Of a stretch of 64,000 nt of DNA, positions 33,730-42,445 are shown in pieces (position 1 is the first letter of the stretch; each line of letters starts with the position of its first letter). Where the stretch lies: NCBI GenBank assembly GCA_963768025.1, contig CAVYGM010000033.1, positions 62,001 through 126,000 of the forward strand, given 5' to 3'. Below the pieces are notes generated by a model. That model ran no database searches. It was not told where the DNA came from and was given only the letters and a program-made list of their open reading frames with translations. The stretch is from CAVYGM01 sp963768025 (lineage in GTDB: Bacteria > Bacteroidota > Bacteroidia > Cytophagales > Spirosomataceae). Both the position numbers and the translations under genes were made by a program.

Positions 33730-35670
33730 TTAGCCGTACACCCGCCGCAGCTTGATATTTTCGGCGGGACGGATCACCAAAGGTACCTTTTCCACCTTCA
33801 CCGAGCTGCTATCAAGGCCGAACCATTTGTCTTCGGAGGTAGTAAAATCCTTGATAAAAAAGTAGGCTTTCATAATAATTTGTTCAAAAAACGGCAGCTC
33901 GTTCTCATACGACAGGAATCGCTCCAATACAACAAACCGAAAATCTCCGGTCATATTCTGCCGGCTTAGGGACTCGTACCGGCTGGTGATGTCAACCTCC
34001 TTGTTTTTGACCATATCCTCGATCACCTTGCGGAAAAATAGATTGATGCGCTGTTCCACCCGGAAACCCAGCCGAAACGTCACCTTTATTACGTCGTCTT
34101 CTTCCAGTACATCCACCTTGTATTCCATTGTATAGGGATCATCGAGGGTATCCACGTGGACAAACCAATAGATATCCGCGCGCTTGGGTCGTTTCTGAAA
34201 TATGGAATACATTACCTTGGTCTCAATTTCTCTGGCGCGGGATGCATTGCTCATAAACACCAGGTGGGTGGAGTACTTGGGAATACTGATGTCCCGGCTC
34301 AGTTCCCGCAGGGCCGGGAGGTAGGTTTCTAATTTGACGTATTCGGTAAGTCGTAACTTAATGTAAAAGGCTCGCAGCCAAATGAGCATGATGGTACCCA
34401 TGATGCCCCCTATTAGTACCGACACCCAGCCTCCATGGGTGAACTTAACCACATTGGCCACTAGGAAACTTAGCTCGACGACCAAATAGAAAACCAAAAA
34501 GGTAGTTACCCACCACATGTTAATCTTCTTGACGTACAAGTAGTACGCAAACAGAATGGTACTCATGAGCATGGTCATGGTGATGGCCAGGCCGTAAGCA
34601 GCTTCCATTTTTGAGGACTCTTTGAAATAAAGTACCACCCCCACGCAACCGGCAAATAGCATGAAATTGATACTTGGTACGTACAACTGCCCTTTCTGAT
34701 TGGATGGATACACCAGGCGCACCTTGGGCCAGAAGTTCAGGCGGATGGCCTCGCTGATAAGCGTAAAAGCCCCGCTCAGCATAGCCTGACTGGCAATAAC
34801 CGCCGCCATGGTAGCAATGCCAATTCCGAAAGGCAAAAACCAGAGTGGCATGATCTCGTAGAAAGGGTTCCGGTCGCCTAGCAACTGACCGGTGAATTTC
34901 AAGACATAGGCTCCTTGGCCAAAGTAGTTTAACAGCAAGCATATTTTGACAAAAACCCAACTAACGCGAATGTTTCCCCGGCCGCAGTGGCCAAGGTCCG
35001 AATAGAGGGCTTCGGCTCCGGTGGTACACAGAAATACGGCTCCCAAGAGCCAGAAACCACCCGGATGAGCCACCAACAGCTTGTAGGCGTAGTAGGGGTT
35101 GAACGCTACCAGCACGCCTGGATCATGGAGAATTGAAGAAAAACCAACGGTGCCCAGCATAATAAACCACACGAGCATAACCGGACCAAAGGCAGCCCCT
35201 ACTTTGTTTGTCCCCAACACCTGAAGGGTGAACAGGATGACCAGAATAATCAGGACAATGGGGATGGTTTCTATGGTTGGATAAATAGATCGCAAACCTT
35301 CTACCGCCGAAGAAACAGAAATGGGAGGGGTAATGACACTATCGGCCAGGAGGGTACTTCCCCCAATAATAGCCGGGACCGTGAGCCATTTGGCATGGCG
35401 GCGAACCAGAGCGAAGAGGGCGAATATCCCTCCTTCCCCTTTGTTGTCAGCCCTTAGGATCAGGATCACGTACTTGACCGTGGTCTGAAACGTAATGGTC
35501 CAGAAGATGCAGGAGAGAGCTCCCAGGATCAGTTCTTCGGAGATGGGTTCGGTGCTGGCAATGGCCCTGAGTACGTAGAGAGGAGAGGTACCGATGTCAC
35601 CAAAAATAATGCCCAGAGCTACCAGCAAACCGGCAGCTGATACTTTTTCTAAATTTTTATGATTGTCCAT
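33730..35670 (-). CDS. kup: Kup-type potassium uptake permease
   Basis: A 646-residue transporter. The Kup/HAK signature GIIFGDIGTSPLYVLRAI lies at about residues 20-37, followed by about 12 transmembrane helices to residue 450 (KYVILILRADNKGEGGIFAL is the conserved second motif) and a cytoplasmic C-terminal domain of nearly 200 residues. It imports potassium with protons, mainly when turgor or potassium is low. Its start at 35670 is supported by the short hydrophilic head MDNHKNLEKVSAAGLLVALG. It is convergent with the aldo/keto reductase. Confidence 0.93.
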   Translation of the reverse strand: MDNHKNLEKVSAAGLLVALGIIFGDIGTSPLYVLRAIASTEPISEELILGALSCIFWTITFQTTVKYVILILRADNKGEGGIFALFALVRRHAKWLTVPAIIGGSTLLADSVITPPISVSSAVEGLRSIYPTIETIPIVLIILVILFTLQVLGTNKVGAAFGPVMLVWFIMLGTVGFSSILHDPGVLVAFNPYYAYKLLVAHPGGFWLLGAVFLCTTGAEALYSDLGHCGRGNIRVSWVFVKICLLLNYFGQGAYVLKFTGQLLGDRNPFYEIMPLWFLPFGIGIATMAAVIASQAMLSGAFTLISEAIRLNFWPKVRLVYPSNQKGQLYVPSINFMLFAGCVGVVLYFKESSKMEAAYGLAITMTMLMSTILFAYYLYVKKINMWWVTTFLVFYLVVELSFLVANVVKFTHGGWVSVLIGGIMGTIMLIWLRAFYIKLRLTEYVKLETYLPALRELSRDISIPKYSTHLVFMSNASRAREIETKVMYSIFQKRPKRADIYWFVHVDTLDDPYTMEYKVDVLEEDDVIKVTFRLGFRVEQRINLFFRKVIEDMVKNKEVDITSRYESLSRQNMTGDFRFVVLERFLSYENELPFFEQIIMKAYFFIKDFTTSEDKWFGLDSSSVKVEKVPLVIRPAENIKLRRVYG

Positions 35671-35803
35671 TGGCAGCTAATGACGAAAAAGGGTGCTCTA
35701 TGTAAAGATACATTCTAGCAAAAAAGTCGCCAAAATTAGAAATAATAGCCTTATACCATTGCCAATCTTAACATTAAATTTTTATAATTGAAAAAACCCT
35801 GAT

Positions 35804-37153
35804 TTAAAAAAAAGTATCGAACAGCAAATAGGCATTCAGGCCCAGAATTATGGTGGCAACCACCCAGCTAATGACCTTTAACCGAGGGCTATTGGCAAAA
35901 ATTCCCATTTTGGTTTTGTCACTCGTAAAAATAACCAGGGGAATCACCGCGAAACTTAGCTGCATGGACAGAATTACCTGACTTAGTACCAGCAACTCGG
36001 CGGCTCCATCCTCTCCGTACAGGATGGCTACCACCAAAGCAGGCACAATGGCAATGAGGCGGGTGATGAGCCGCCGCAGCCAGGGTTTGAGTCGTAGATT
36101 CAGGAACCCCTCCATCACAATCTGACCAGCCAGGGTTCCCGTGAGGGTAGAGTTTTGGCCGGAAGCCAGCAGCGCTACCGCAAAGGTAATGCCGGCGAGC
36201 TCTACGCCCAGCACCGGATCGAGTAGGTGGTAGGCATCCGTGATATCCGCTACTTCAAAGCGCCCGTTGCTATGGAAGGTAGCCGCCGACAGGATCAGGA
36301 TGGCGGCATTGACAAAAAAGGCCAGTCCCAGAAATACCGTGGAGTCAATCGTGGCAAATTTTATCGCTTCTTTTTTGCCTCCTTCGCTGCGGGAAAAGTT
36401 TCGGGTTTGCACAATGCTGGAATGCAGGTACAGGTTGTGCGGCATCACCGTGGCACCCAGTATACCGATGGCGATAAACAGGGCGGTCGAATCGGTAACT
36501 ACCTTGGATTGGGGTACCAGCCCTCCCAGAATTCCGGATAGAGAAGGTTGCGACACAATCATCTCGTAGATGAAACAGACCATAATGAGGCCGATCAGCC
36601 CGCCGACGATGCTTTCGAGCACCCGAAAACCCTTGTGCTGGAAATACAGAATCAACAGTACGTCAAAGCCCGTGAGTACTACCCCTACCGAAAGGGGCAT
36701 CCCAAAGAGCAGATTAAGGGCGATAGCCGACCCAATGACTTCGGCCAGGTCGCAGGCGGCAATGGCTATTTCGCACAGGATCCAGAGCACAAATGACACG
36801 GGACGTGAGTAGTAATCACGGCAGGCCTGAGCCAGATCGCGACCGGTGGCAATCCCTAGTTTGAGGGCCAGGTGCTGCAACAACATGGCGAACAGGTTGG
36901 AAATGAGGATAACCGACAGCAACGTGTAGCCAAACCGCGACCCGCCTTCAATGTCGGTTGCCCAGTTGCCGGGGTCCATATAGCCAACGGCCACCATTAG
37001 ACCGGGCCCCACGAAGGCGAACATTTTTCGCCACCAGCCTTTTCCCTGAGGAACTTCGATGCTGGAAAAAACTTCGGGTAGGGAGGGGGATGAAGCGGAA
37101 GTGCGATAAGCTACCGGTTCGGTTGATTCTTTACTGAGTAATTCGTTATTCAT
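35804..37153 (-). CDS. mntH: Nramp-family Mn(II)/divalent metal transporter
   Basis: A 449-residue Nramp transporter with 11 or so membrane helices. The metal-coordinating motifs are both intact: YMDPGNWATDIEGG in helix 1 (Asp-Pro-Gly-Asn) and ATVMPHNLYLHSS in helix 6 (Met-Pro-His). The substrate is manganese most likely, since the divergent neighbour is a DtxR/MntR-type repressor and a DtxR-like box lies between them. Proton-coupled import through the inner membrane is known for the family. Confidence 0.93.
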   Translation of the reverse strand: MNNELLSKESTEPVAYRTSASSPSLPEVFSSIEVPQGKGWWRKMFAFVGPGLMVAVGYMDPGNWATDIEGGSRFGYTLLSVILISNLFAMLLQHLALKLGIATGRDLAQACRDYYSRPVSFVLWILCEIAIAACDLAEVIGSAIALNLLFGMPLSVGVVLTGFDVLLILYFQHKGFRVLESIVGGLIGLIMVCFIYEMIVSQPSLSGILGGLVPQSKVVTDSTALFIAIGILGATVMPHNLYLHSSIVQTRNFSRSEGGKKEAIKFATIDSTVFLGLAFFVNAAILILSAATFHSNGRFEVADITDAYHLLDPVLGVELAGITFAVALLASGQNSTLTGTLAGQIVMEGFLNLRLKPWLRRLITRLIAIVPALVVAILYGEDGAAELLVLSQVILSMQLSFAVIPLVIFTSDKTKMGIFANSPRLKVISWVVATIILGLNAYLLFDTFF

Positions 37154-37228
37154 AAAACCTATTTATACCAGGGTACCTGAGAACTTCTATTATTGGAAAG
37201 CAAATATAAATTATTATTTAAAATTATT

Positions 37229-37244
37229 TTTAGGTTAGTCTAAA
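37229..37244. promoter_or_regulatory. Predicted DtxR/MntR-type operator
   Basis: TTTAGGTTAGTCTAAA, flanked by further A/T symmetry (37226-37249), is a near-perfect palindrome and matches the TTAGG-TTAG core of DtxR/IdeR sites. It lies between mntH and the DtxR-family gene and could repress both when Mn(II) is plentiful. Confidence 0.78.
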
Positions 37245-37270
37245 TTTTTTTAAATACAATAAGTAAATCG

Positions 37271-37278
37271 TACTTTTG
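37271..37278 (+). promoter_or_regulatory. Predicted -7 element for the DtxR-family gene
   Basis: TACTTTTG fits TAnnTTTG, 19 bases before the chosen ATG at 37297 and 27 bases downstream of the DtxR-type box, so a bound repressor would cover the upstream promoter region. Confidence 0.6.
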
Positions 37279-37296
37279 CGTTATACAAGATTCCCG

Positions 37297-37980
37297 ATGA
37301 ATACAGCTGGAGTAGCCATGCAGAACTCATTTACCGAAGAAAACTACCTTAAAATCATTCATAGCCTGTCCGGGCCCGAGGGCTCGGAAGTGAGTACCAA
37401 CGCCTTGGCCGAAGGTACCGCCACCCGTGCCGCTTCGGTTACGGATATGCTCAGGAAATTGGCAGAAAAAGACCTTATCCACTACAAGAAGTACCAGGGA
37501 GTGCGGCTGACCCCCAAAGGGGAAAAACTGGCCCTAAAGGTCATTCGTAAGCATCGGTTGTGGGAGGTTTTTCTGGTGGATACCCTGGGGTTTGGCTGGG
37601 ATGAAGTACACGACATCGCCGAGGAACTGGAACATATTCCTTCGGATAGGCTGGTAGAGCGCTTGGATACTTTCCTGGGAAAACCGCAGTTTGATCCACA
37701 CGGGGACCCTATCCCCGACGCAAAAGGAAACATGCCAACGGCTGATTATCTGAAACTTTCCGAAGTACCCGAAGGCAATACAGTACTTATGATGGGGGTG
37801 TTGGAGCATGCACCCTCCTTTCTACAGCACCTCGACCGCTCCGGTATCATGCTTGGATGCGAAATGGAGGTGAAAGAAATTAACGAGTACGATAAGTCGG
37901 CGATGGTGGTGATTGACCAGAAAAAGAACTTGTTTATAAGTCAGGAAGTCTCCAAAAATCTACTAGTACAACGCCGTTAA
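37297..37980 (+). CDS. mntR: DtxR/MntR-family metal-dependent repressor
   Basis: About 227 residues. An N-terminal winged helix (ENYLKIIHSLSG, AEGTATRAASVTDMLRKLAE, YKKYQGVRLTPKGEKLA) is followed by the dimerisation/metal domain (IRKHRLWEVFLVDTLGFGWD, HDIAEELEH) carrying Glu/His metal ligands, and a C-terminal FeoA/SH3-like domain (EVPEGNTVLMMGVLEHA). The presence of the FeoA domain places it with the longer DtxR group, but the mntH partner argues for manganese sensing. ATG at 37297 is used; ATG at 37318 (MQNSFTEENY) is a strong alternative. Confidence 0.87.
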   Translation: MNTAGVAMQNSFTEENYLKIIHSLSGPEGSEVSTNALAEGTATRAASVTDMLRKLAEKDLIHYKKYQGVRLTPKGEKLALKVIRKHRLWEVFLVDTLGFGWDEVHDIAEELEHIPSDRLVERLDTFLGKPQFDPHGDPIPDAKGNMPTADYLKLSEVPEGNTVLMMGVLEHAPSFLQHLDRSGIMLGCEMEVKEINEYDKSAMVVIDQKKNLFISQEVSKNLLVQRR

Positions 37981-37995
37981 GGCAATTTGCTCCCT

Positions 37996-39078
37996 ATGAA
38001 ATTCAAGATCCTGGATCGTTACATTCTCAAGAACTTCCTGATTACCTATCTCTTCGTGGCGTTTGTGATTGTGCTTATTATCTGCATGATTGACTACACC
38101 GAAAAAGTAGACGATTTTATTGAGAAAAAAGCTCCGGTTTCCGCTATTCTATTACAGTACTACCTCAACCTGATCCCCTACTGGATCAATTACATCAGTC
38201 CGCTGATGGTATTTATTGCTACGGTATTTTTTACTTCGCGCATCGCGGCCCGCACCGAAATCGTGGCCATGCTTAGCAGCGGAATAAGCTTCGGGAGGCT
38301 ACTTGTACCCTATTTTATGGGAGCTACGGTGCTGGGTGGCGTCATGTTTTTGCTGGTGGGATGGGTATTGCCCAAGGCCAACAAAGTCCGGAATTCTTTT
38401 GAGCAGAAGTACGTAAAGGACGAATTTTATTACGACGGCCGCAATGTCCACATCAAGGTAGCCCCCAATGTGTATGCGTACCTGGAAAGCTACAACGTCA
38501 CGACCCAAACCGGCAATAAATTTACGCTCGAATCGGTAGACGGTAATGTGCTCACCAAGAAACTAACGGCGGATCGGATTGTGTGGCAGCCCAAAAAAAA
38601 CAAATGGGAATTGCACGACTACCGCATCCGGACCCTGGACAGCCTGCGGGAGGGCCTTTCCTTCGGCACCACCATGGACACCCTCATCAACCTGCGTCCC
38701 AAAGATTTCGAGAGCGATTACAATCTGTTTGAGACCTTTACTCTTCCGGAGCTAAACGACTACATTGCGCTGCTCCGCAGCCGGGGGGCGGACGGCCTGG
38801 AAGTATACCTGATCGAAAAATACACCCGCTTCACCCAGCCTTTCGCCATTCTGATCCTGACCGCCATCGGGGTGATCGTATCGGCCCGAAAAAGCCGCCG
38901 GGGCGTGGGCTTGCAAATTGCCCTGGGTTTTGCCCTGGCGTTCATCTACATCCTGTTCTTTCTCCTTTCCAAAGGGGTAGCTGAGTCCGGGAATATCAAT
39001 ACCCTACTGGCCGTTTGGCTGCCCAATATTATCTTTTCGTTCGTGGGAGTGGGGTTGTTCAAAACGCTGCCCCGATGA
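37996..39078 (+). CDS. LptF/LptG-family (YjgP/YjgQ) permease
   Basis: About 360 residues from ATG at 37996. Three N-terminal membrane helices (FLITYLFVAFVIVLIICMID, ISPLMVFIATVFFTSRIA, GATVLGGVMFLLVGWVLPKA), a large periplasmic beta-jellyroll (residues about 125-265) and three C-terminal helices form the YjgP/YjgQ layout. These permeases extract lipopolysaccharide from the inner membrane with LptB and pass it to the Lpt bridge. It follows the DtxR gene by 15 bases and is overlapped by the EamA gene, so the three may share a transcript. Confidence 0.85.
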   Translation: MKFKILDRYILKNFLITYLFVAFVIVLIICMIDYTEKVDDFIEKKAPVSAILLQYYLNLIPYWINYISPLMVFIATVFFTSRIAARTEIVAMLSSGISFGRLLVPYFMGATVLGGVMFLLVGWVLPKANKVRNSFEQKYVKDEFYYDGRNVHIKVAPNVYAYLESYNVTTQTGNKFTLESVDGNVLTKKLTADRIVWQPKKNKWELHDYRIRTLDSLREGLSFGTTMDTLINLRPKDFESDYNLFETFTLPELNDYIALLRSRGADGLEVYLIEKYTRFTQPFAILILTAIGVIVSARKSRRGVGLQIALGFALAFIYILFFLLSKGVAESGNINTLLAVWLPNIIFSFVGVGLFKTLPR

Positions 39079-39974
39079 GTGCGTCCCCTTCGTTGCGTTC
39101 CTACCTGCAACTACATTTTCTGGTGGTGATCTGGGGGTTTACGGCCATCCTGGGCCTATTGGTGTCCATTGCTCCTACGGCATTAGTGCTGTATCGCACC
39201 TCCCTGGCGGCTCTGGGCCTGGCACTGGTTATTTTTGTGCGCAAAAAAAATTTCCGGGTTGGGTATCATCAAGCCTTCCTGCTGATGCTCGTTGGTTTTT
39301 TGTTATCCACCCATTGGATTCTCTTTTTTCTTTCCGCTCGGGTGTCCACGGCTTCGGTCTGTTTGGCGGGTATGTCCACTTCTTCCCTCTGGACCAGCCT
39401 GGTGGAGCCACTCATCAACCGCCAACGCATCAAATTTCTGGAAGTAATCTTAGGGCTTGTGGCGGTAATAGGCCTTTATATCGTTTTTCGTTTTGAATTC
39501 GATCATGCCCTGGGGCTTGGCCTTGCCGTAGGCTCGGCGTTTCTGGCCGCTCTGTTCATGGTGGCCAATAGTCATTTTGTCAAAAGACACGATGCTTTTG
39601 TCATCACCTTCTACGAAATGATTGGCGCCAGTGTGTGTTCTCTGCTGTTTGTTCTGTTTTTTCAGATGAAGGGCCTCAATAATCAACTTCCTCTCTGGCC
39701 CCAAGCATCCGACTGGCTCTGGATTTTGATATTGGCCTGGGTATGCACCGTGTATGCCTATTCCATGGGTACCCACCTGATGAAACAGTTTTCGGCCTAT
39801 ATGGTCAATCTTACCGTGAACCTCGAACCTGTGTACGGAATCGGGCTGGCCTTTCTGATTTTTGGTGAAAAAGAACGCATGACACCGGGCTTTTACCTGG
39901 GTACATTGGTGATTTTACTGGCGGTGCTTGCCTATCCGGTGTTGTCCAGAAAGACCAAACTGGTGGAAAAGTAG
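39075..39974 (+). CDS. EamA/DMT-family transporter
   Basis: A 299-residue protein with ten membrane helices in two EamA repeats. It begins MSASPSLRSYLQLHFLVVIW and contains VLYRTSLAALGLALVIF and VNLTVNLEPVYGIGLAFLIF, the latter being the conserved end-of-repeat wording. Substrates of the family are mostly unknown small metabolites. The start ATG at 39075 overlaps the TGA of the LptF/G-like gene (ATGA), which indicates translational coupling and rules out the longer upstream frame. Confidence 0.85.
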   Translation: MSASPSLRSYLQLHFLVVIWGFTAILGLLVSIAPTALVLYRTSLAALGLALVIFVRKKNFRVGYHQAFLLMLVGFLLSTHWILFFLSARVSTASVCLAGMSTSSLWTSLVEPLINRQRIKFLEVILGLVAVIGLYIVFRFEFDHALGLGLAVGSAFLAALFMVANSHFVKRHDAFVITFYEMIGASVCSLLFVLFFQMKGLNNQLPLWPQASDWLWILILAWVCTVYAYSMGTHLMKQFSAYMVNLTVNLEPVYGIGLAFLIFGEKERMTPGFYLGTLVILLAVLAYPVLSRKTKLVEK

Positions 39975-40083
39975 CCCAGGTTACACTTGGCAACCCGGCT
40001 GGTGATTTAGGCCGAGTTTTGGAACAGGTTACCAGTTTTTGCCATTTCCTGTTATTTTTGCCCCACAAAACTACAATGTTAGG

Positions 40084-41034
40084 ATGAAGACAGCGCGTTT
40101 GCTATTGGTGATACCCTGTTACAACGAAGAGGCAATTCTGCGCTACACGTACGATACGTTGAAGCAGTATTACGATGATTGCAAGGGGAAGGGGTTGATT
40201 AGTCCGGATAGCAAAATTTGTTTTGTAAACGATGGAAGTCGTGACCGGACCTGGGAAATTATTGATGAAATTTCCCAGGCTGATCCAACCATAATCGGGA
40301 TTAAATTATCCAGGAATTTTGGCCACCAAAGTGCTATTCTGGCGGGACTGGAACACCATGTGGATGAATACGACTGCTTCATTACGCTGGATGCCGACCT
40401 TCAGGACGACATCCACGCCATGACCGCCATGATCGAAAAGCACCGTGAAGGCGCTCAGATCGTATACGGCGTTCGCAATGACCGCACCGCCGACAGCTGG
40501 TTTAAGCGGGCCACGGCCGAGAGTTTCTATGTTCTCATGCAAAAAATGGGTGTTCCCGTCGTCTTCAATCACGCCGATTTCCGCTTAATGGATCGTCGGG
40601 TGCTTCAGGAACTAGGAAATTTCAGAGAGATCAATCTTTTTCTCAGGGGAATTGTGCCGTTGGTTGGATTCAAAAGCGACAAGGTATTCTACAAGCGCAT
40701 GGAGCGCCTAGCCGGTGAAACCAAGTACCCCGTAAGCAAAATGTTGCTCTTCGCCTGGAACGGAATCACCTCCTTTTCTACGTTTCCCATGCGGCTGGTG
40801 CTTTATTTTGGCTTTTTTAATTTCCTGGTAGCCATGAGTATCATTGGGTATATTATCATTACCTATTTATTCGGCCTCACCGTACCCGGCTGGACTTCCA
40901 CCCTCCTACCCCTCACTTTTTTTAGCGGCTTTAACATGATGGCCCTGGGGCTCATTGGAGAGTATATTGGGAAAATTTACGAGGAAGTAAAAGGACGTCC
41001 CCGGTATATTATAGAAAAGGTGGTACATGAATAA
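40084..41034 (+). CDS. GtrB/dolichol-phosphate-mannosyltransferase-like family 2 glycosyltransferase
   Basis: About 316 residues. The GT-A domain has LLVIPCYNEEAILRYTYDTL, the NDGSRDRT loop and DADLQDD (the DxD-type metal site) in the first half; two C-terminal membrane helices follow (LYFGFFNFLVAMSIIGYIII and LLPLTFFSGFNMMALGLIGE). This is the polyprenyl-phosphate-hexose synthase type: it would load a sugar on undecaprenyl phosphate on the cytoplasmic side. The next two genes look like membrane GT-C enzymes that could use such a donor, so the three likely make a surface-glycan decorating module. It overlaps the next gene by eight bases. Confidence 0.85.
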   Translation: MKTARLLLVIPCYNEEAILRYTYDTLKQYYDDCKGKGLISPDSKICFVNDGSRDRTWEIIDEISQADPTIIGIKLSRNFGHQSAILAGLEHHVDEYDCFITLDADLQDDIHAMTAMIEKHREGAQIVYGVRNDRTADSWFKRATAESFYVLMQKMGVPVVFNHADFRLMDRRVLQELGNFREINLFLRGIVPLVGFKSDKVFYKRMERLAGETKYPVSKMLLFAWNGITSFSTFPMRLVLYFGFFNFLVAMSIIGYIIITYLFGLTVPGWTSTLLPLTFFSGFNMMALGLIGEYIGKIYEEVKGRPRYIIEKVVHE

Positions 41035-42445
41035 CCTTTTCAGAACATACCGAATCGTTGGCAACGGCGTCAATATAGCGCTTTTCGCCGGTGTGCTGGT
41101 GCCGTTGGTAGCTTTGTCGTGTTACAACCACCCCTCCGCCGCCGACGACTACGGCTACATAGATACGGTATTCAAGTACGGCTGGCTGGAAGCCATGCAT
41201 TACTATTACACTGGGTGGACGGGGCGATATTTTGGAATTTTTCTCAATCACACCAATCCCCTGCTTTTTCATTCGGTGGTGGGTTTTAAAATACTCCCCA
41301 TTCTGCTGGTAGGTGGCCTGGCCGGGGCACTTTATCTCCTCTTTCGACAGCTCACCCCAACTCTTTCGCCACCGGCGCACCTAGGGTTTGTGGGAGTACT
41401 CTTGTTCCTGTACCTCCTCAAAATTTCCAGCGTGGCCGAGGCCTTCTACTGGATGGCTTCATTTGTAACGTACACGGTTCCCAGCATTCTCACCTTTTGC
41501 TGGGTGGTGGTGGCCCTGAGGTGGTACCGGCTCGAAACCTCCCGGATGAAGCTCCTGACCAGCATCTTTGCGGGTTTCCTTACCTTTGCCATCATCGGCA
41601 GTAGCGAAACCAATCTGCTCACCATCCTATTGTTGCTGGCGGGCTTTTATGGTTACCGACTCCTGTTTCACAAAAAAATAGACGGCCTCATGATCGGAGT
41701 TGGGATAGCGGCGGTACTTGGCTGTTTTCTGTATTTCTCCGCTCCGGGCCTTACGGTGCGCCTCGGTGGCAATCCCCTGGGTGGGAATATCCCCTACTCC
41801 ATAGCAAACGCGTTCAAAAAACTCGCCCAATTGGGCATAGGCTGGATCCTGGGCACACCACTGCTGCTCTTTACGGTGGCCTGGCTGGGGGTTCTTTCTC
41901 GCATCACCATTCAGGCCCGAATGCACTTTGCTGTTCCCTTCTGGTACGTGGGACTTTTGTACATTGGAATACTGTCAGCCCAGCTTTTCACTTCCTACTA
42001 CGGCATCGGCATTGATCCCACGGCCCGTGAGATCAACTGCGTGTACCTGTTTTTTTTGGTAGGCTGGTTTTATACCACCGGGGTTCTGTATCATACCATC
42101 AGCCAGCACTTTATGCTGCCGGGATTGCCAAAATTTGGCCAGGTAATCTGCCTGGTTGCTCTGGGTTTGTGGACGACTTATGCTTTTTATACCAATTCCA
42201 ACGTGCGAATGGTATACTCCGATTGGTGGAGTGGAACAGCCGCCGCGTACAATGCCGAATTGTACCAGCGATACGATTTGATACAAAACTCCACTTCGCC
42301 GGTCGTGTACCTACCGGCCATCGAGCACAAGCCCCAATCGCTTTTCGTTGACGATATCAAGGACAATAAAGACCACTGGTGGAACAAACTCATGGCTGGG
42401 TACTACGGCAAAGAGGCGATATATTTAAAGCAAAAAAATGATTAG
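41027..42445 (+). CDS. Polytopic GT-C-like membrane protein (DUF6056-type)
   Basis: A 472-residue protein with roughly 11-12 membrane helices. An acidic pair in the first external loop (HPSAADDYGYIDTVF) followed by WTGRYFGIFLNHTNPLL is typical of GT-C-fold glycosyltransferases, where the Asp residues bind the lipid-phosphate sugar donor. It resembles the DUF6056/GtrC-like group. The start ATG overlaps the GT2 gene by eight bases, and its end overlaps the next membrane gene by eight bases. I infer a role in transferring the GT2-made donor sugar to a surface polymer. The acceptor is unknown. Confidence 0.65.
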   Translation: MNNLFRTYRIVGNGVNIALFAGVLVPLVALSCYNHPSAADDYGYIDTVFKYGWLEAMHYYYTGWTGRYFGIFLNHTNPLLFHSVVGFKILPILLVGGLAGALYLLFRQLTPTLSPPAHLGFVGVLLFLYLLKISSVAEAFYWMASFVTYTVPSILTFCWVVVALRWYRLETSRMKLLTSIFAGFLTFAIIGSSETNLLTILLLLAGFYGYRLLFHKKIDGLMIGVGIAAVLGCFLYFSAPGLTVRLGGNPLGGNIPYSIANAFKKLAQLGIGWILGTPLLLFTVAWLGVLSRITIQARMHFAVPFWYVGLLYIGILSAQLFTSYYGIGIDPTAREINCVYLFFLVGWFYTTGVLYHTISQHFMLPGLPKFGQVICLVALGLWTTYAFYTNSNVRMVYSDWWSGTAAAYNAELYQRYDLIQNSTSPVVYLPAIEHKPQSLFVDDIKDNKDHWWNKLMAGYYGKEAIYLKQKND

